In this document: positions 63,897-64,000 of the stretch, piece by piece
Layout of the letters: every line of letters starts with the position of its first letter
Numbering within the stretch: position 1 is the first letter of the stretch
NCBI GenBank assembly: GCA_019155205.2
Contig: JAHNZQ020000227.1
Coordinates: 1,485,633 to 1,549,632, forward strand
DNA length: 64,000 nt
From: Gracilaria vermiculophylla
Lineage: Eukaryota > Rhodophyta > Florideophyceae > Gracilariales > Gracilariaceae
Direction: 5' to 3'
Position numbers and translations under genes: made by a program
The notes under the pieces: model-generated
Seen by the model: only the letters and a program-made list of their open reading frames with translations
Database searches by the model: none
Told to the model about the DNA's origin: nothing

Positions 63897-63910
63897 CTGG
63901 GCCCATAACC
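63897..63910 (-). other. Primer binding site of the TRIM
   Basis: GGTTATGGGCCCAG on the minus strand, with no spacer to the LTR. Confidence 0.85.
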
Positions 63911-63989
63911 TGTTAGAAATCAGATGGGCTATTTGCGCTATACTCCCTTGTGACACAGGGCGCACAGTTCACCACTTGAACTATCAACA
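63911..63989 (-). repeat. 5' LTR of the TRIM (minus orientation)
   Basis: 79 bp, TGTTGATAG...TCTAACA, flanked by CGTTT at 63990-63994. Confidence 0.93.
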
Positions 63990-64000
63990 CGTTTGACCGC

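Larger units (their letters stand above)
63680..63989 (-). mobile_element. TRIM: terminal-repeat retrotransposon in miniature, 310 bp, TSD CGTTT
   Basis: Two near-identical direct repeats of 80 and 79 bp flank a 151-bp core. In minus orientation each repeat starts TGTTGATAG and ends TCTAACA (TG...CA). CGTTT precedes (63675-63679) and follows (63990-63994) the element. Directly after the 5' LTR in minus orientation is GGTTATGGGCCCAG (63897-63910), complementary to the anticodon stem-loop of initiator tRNA-Met, a primer site known from Copia elements that use half-tRNA. Directly before the 3' LTR is a purine tract (GGGCGAGGGGGCG). No coding capacity. Confidence 0.93.

Noticed and set aside
63840..63910. 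A functional tRNA gene on the minus strand
   Set aside because: Only a T-arm-like and an anticodon-complement-like part are present; no acceptor stem, D-arm or A-box fits, and the primer site is antisense to a tRNA.

Overview
This is a nuclear window from a eukaryote. It carries 80S-type housekeeping genes (two kinesins, proteasome subunits PSMB3 and RPN10, Elongator subunit ELP1, splicing factor PRP18), spliceosomal GT-AG introns and many eukaryotic transposons. Most genes are single-exon. The few introns are short (72-134 bp) and lie near 5' ends or interrupt a domain once. Compact GC-rich gene clusters alternate with long, more AT-rich, transposon-filled stretches. That architecture fits a florideophyte red alga (Chondrus-like), but this is an inference from style and not a proven identification. 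Two runs of exactly 100 N (548-647 and 25101-25200) are scaffold gaps.

Layout. Positions 1-1.75 kb hold a Tc1/mariner element broken by a gap. From 1.75 to 22.1 kb is the gene-rich part: a head-to-head pair of kinesin-7-like genes, two hypothetical genes, PSMB3 (three exons, the first only the AUG), a Cys-rich membrane protein, ELP1, RPN10 (two exons) and a LITAF-domain protein (two exons). Positions 22.4-24.0 kb carry a near-complete but decayed Tc1 element with doubled terminal repeats. Positions 24.8-26.8 kb have a gene fragment and a hAT-like transposase, both cut by the second gap. From 27 to 51.7 kb the window is almost all transposon debris: a PIF/Harbinger pair, an LTR-retrotransposon gag-pro piece, a Copia element split by a Ty3/Gypsy element with intact LTRs and target-site duplication, a membrane-protein ORF with an in-frame stop, a second truncated Gypsy, and a truncated Tc1. 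PRP18 (52.3-53.3 kb) stands alone in this desert. From 54.7 to 57.5 kb lies a second decayed PIF/Harbinger pair. From 57.5 to 63.7 kb I recognise nothing. At 63.68-63.99 kb sits a complete 310-bp miniature LTR retrotransposon (TRIM).

How the genes relate: the host genes serve mitosis (kinesins), protein degradation (PSMB3 in the 20S core, RPN10 as ubiquitin receptor of the 19S cap), tRNA wobble modification (ELP1), endosomal membrane sorting (LITAF) and splicing (PRP18). They are neighbours without being a pathway. The most unusual material is among the mobile elements: the TRIM with a half-tRNA primer site and tRNA-like arm, two Tc1 families with doubled (IR/DR-like) ends, and two Harbinger remnants with the same convergent two-gene layout.
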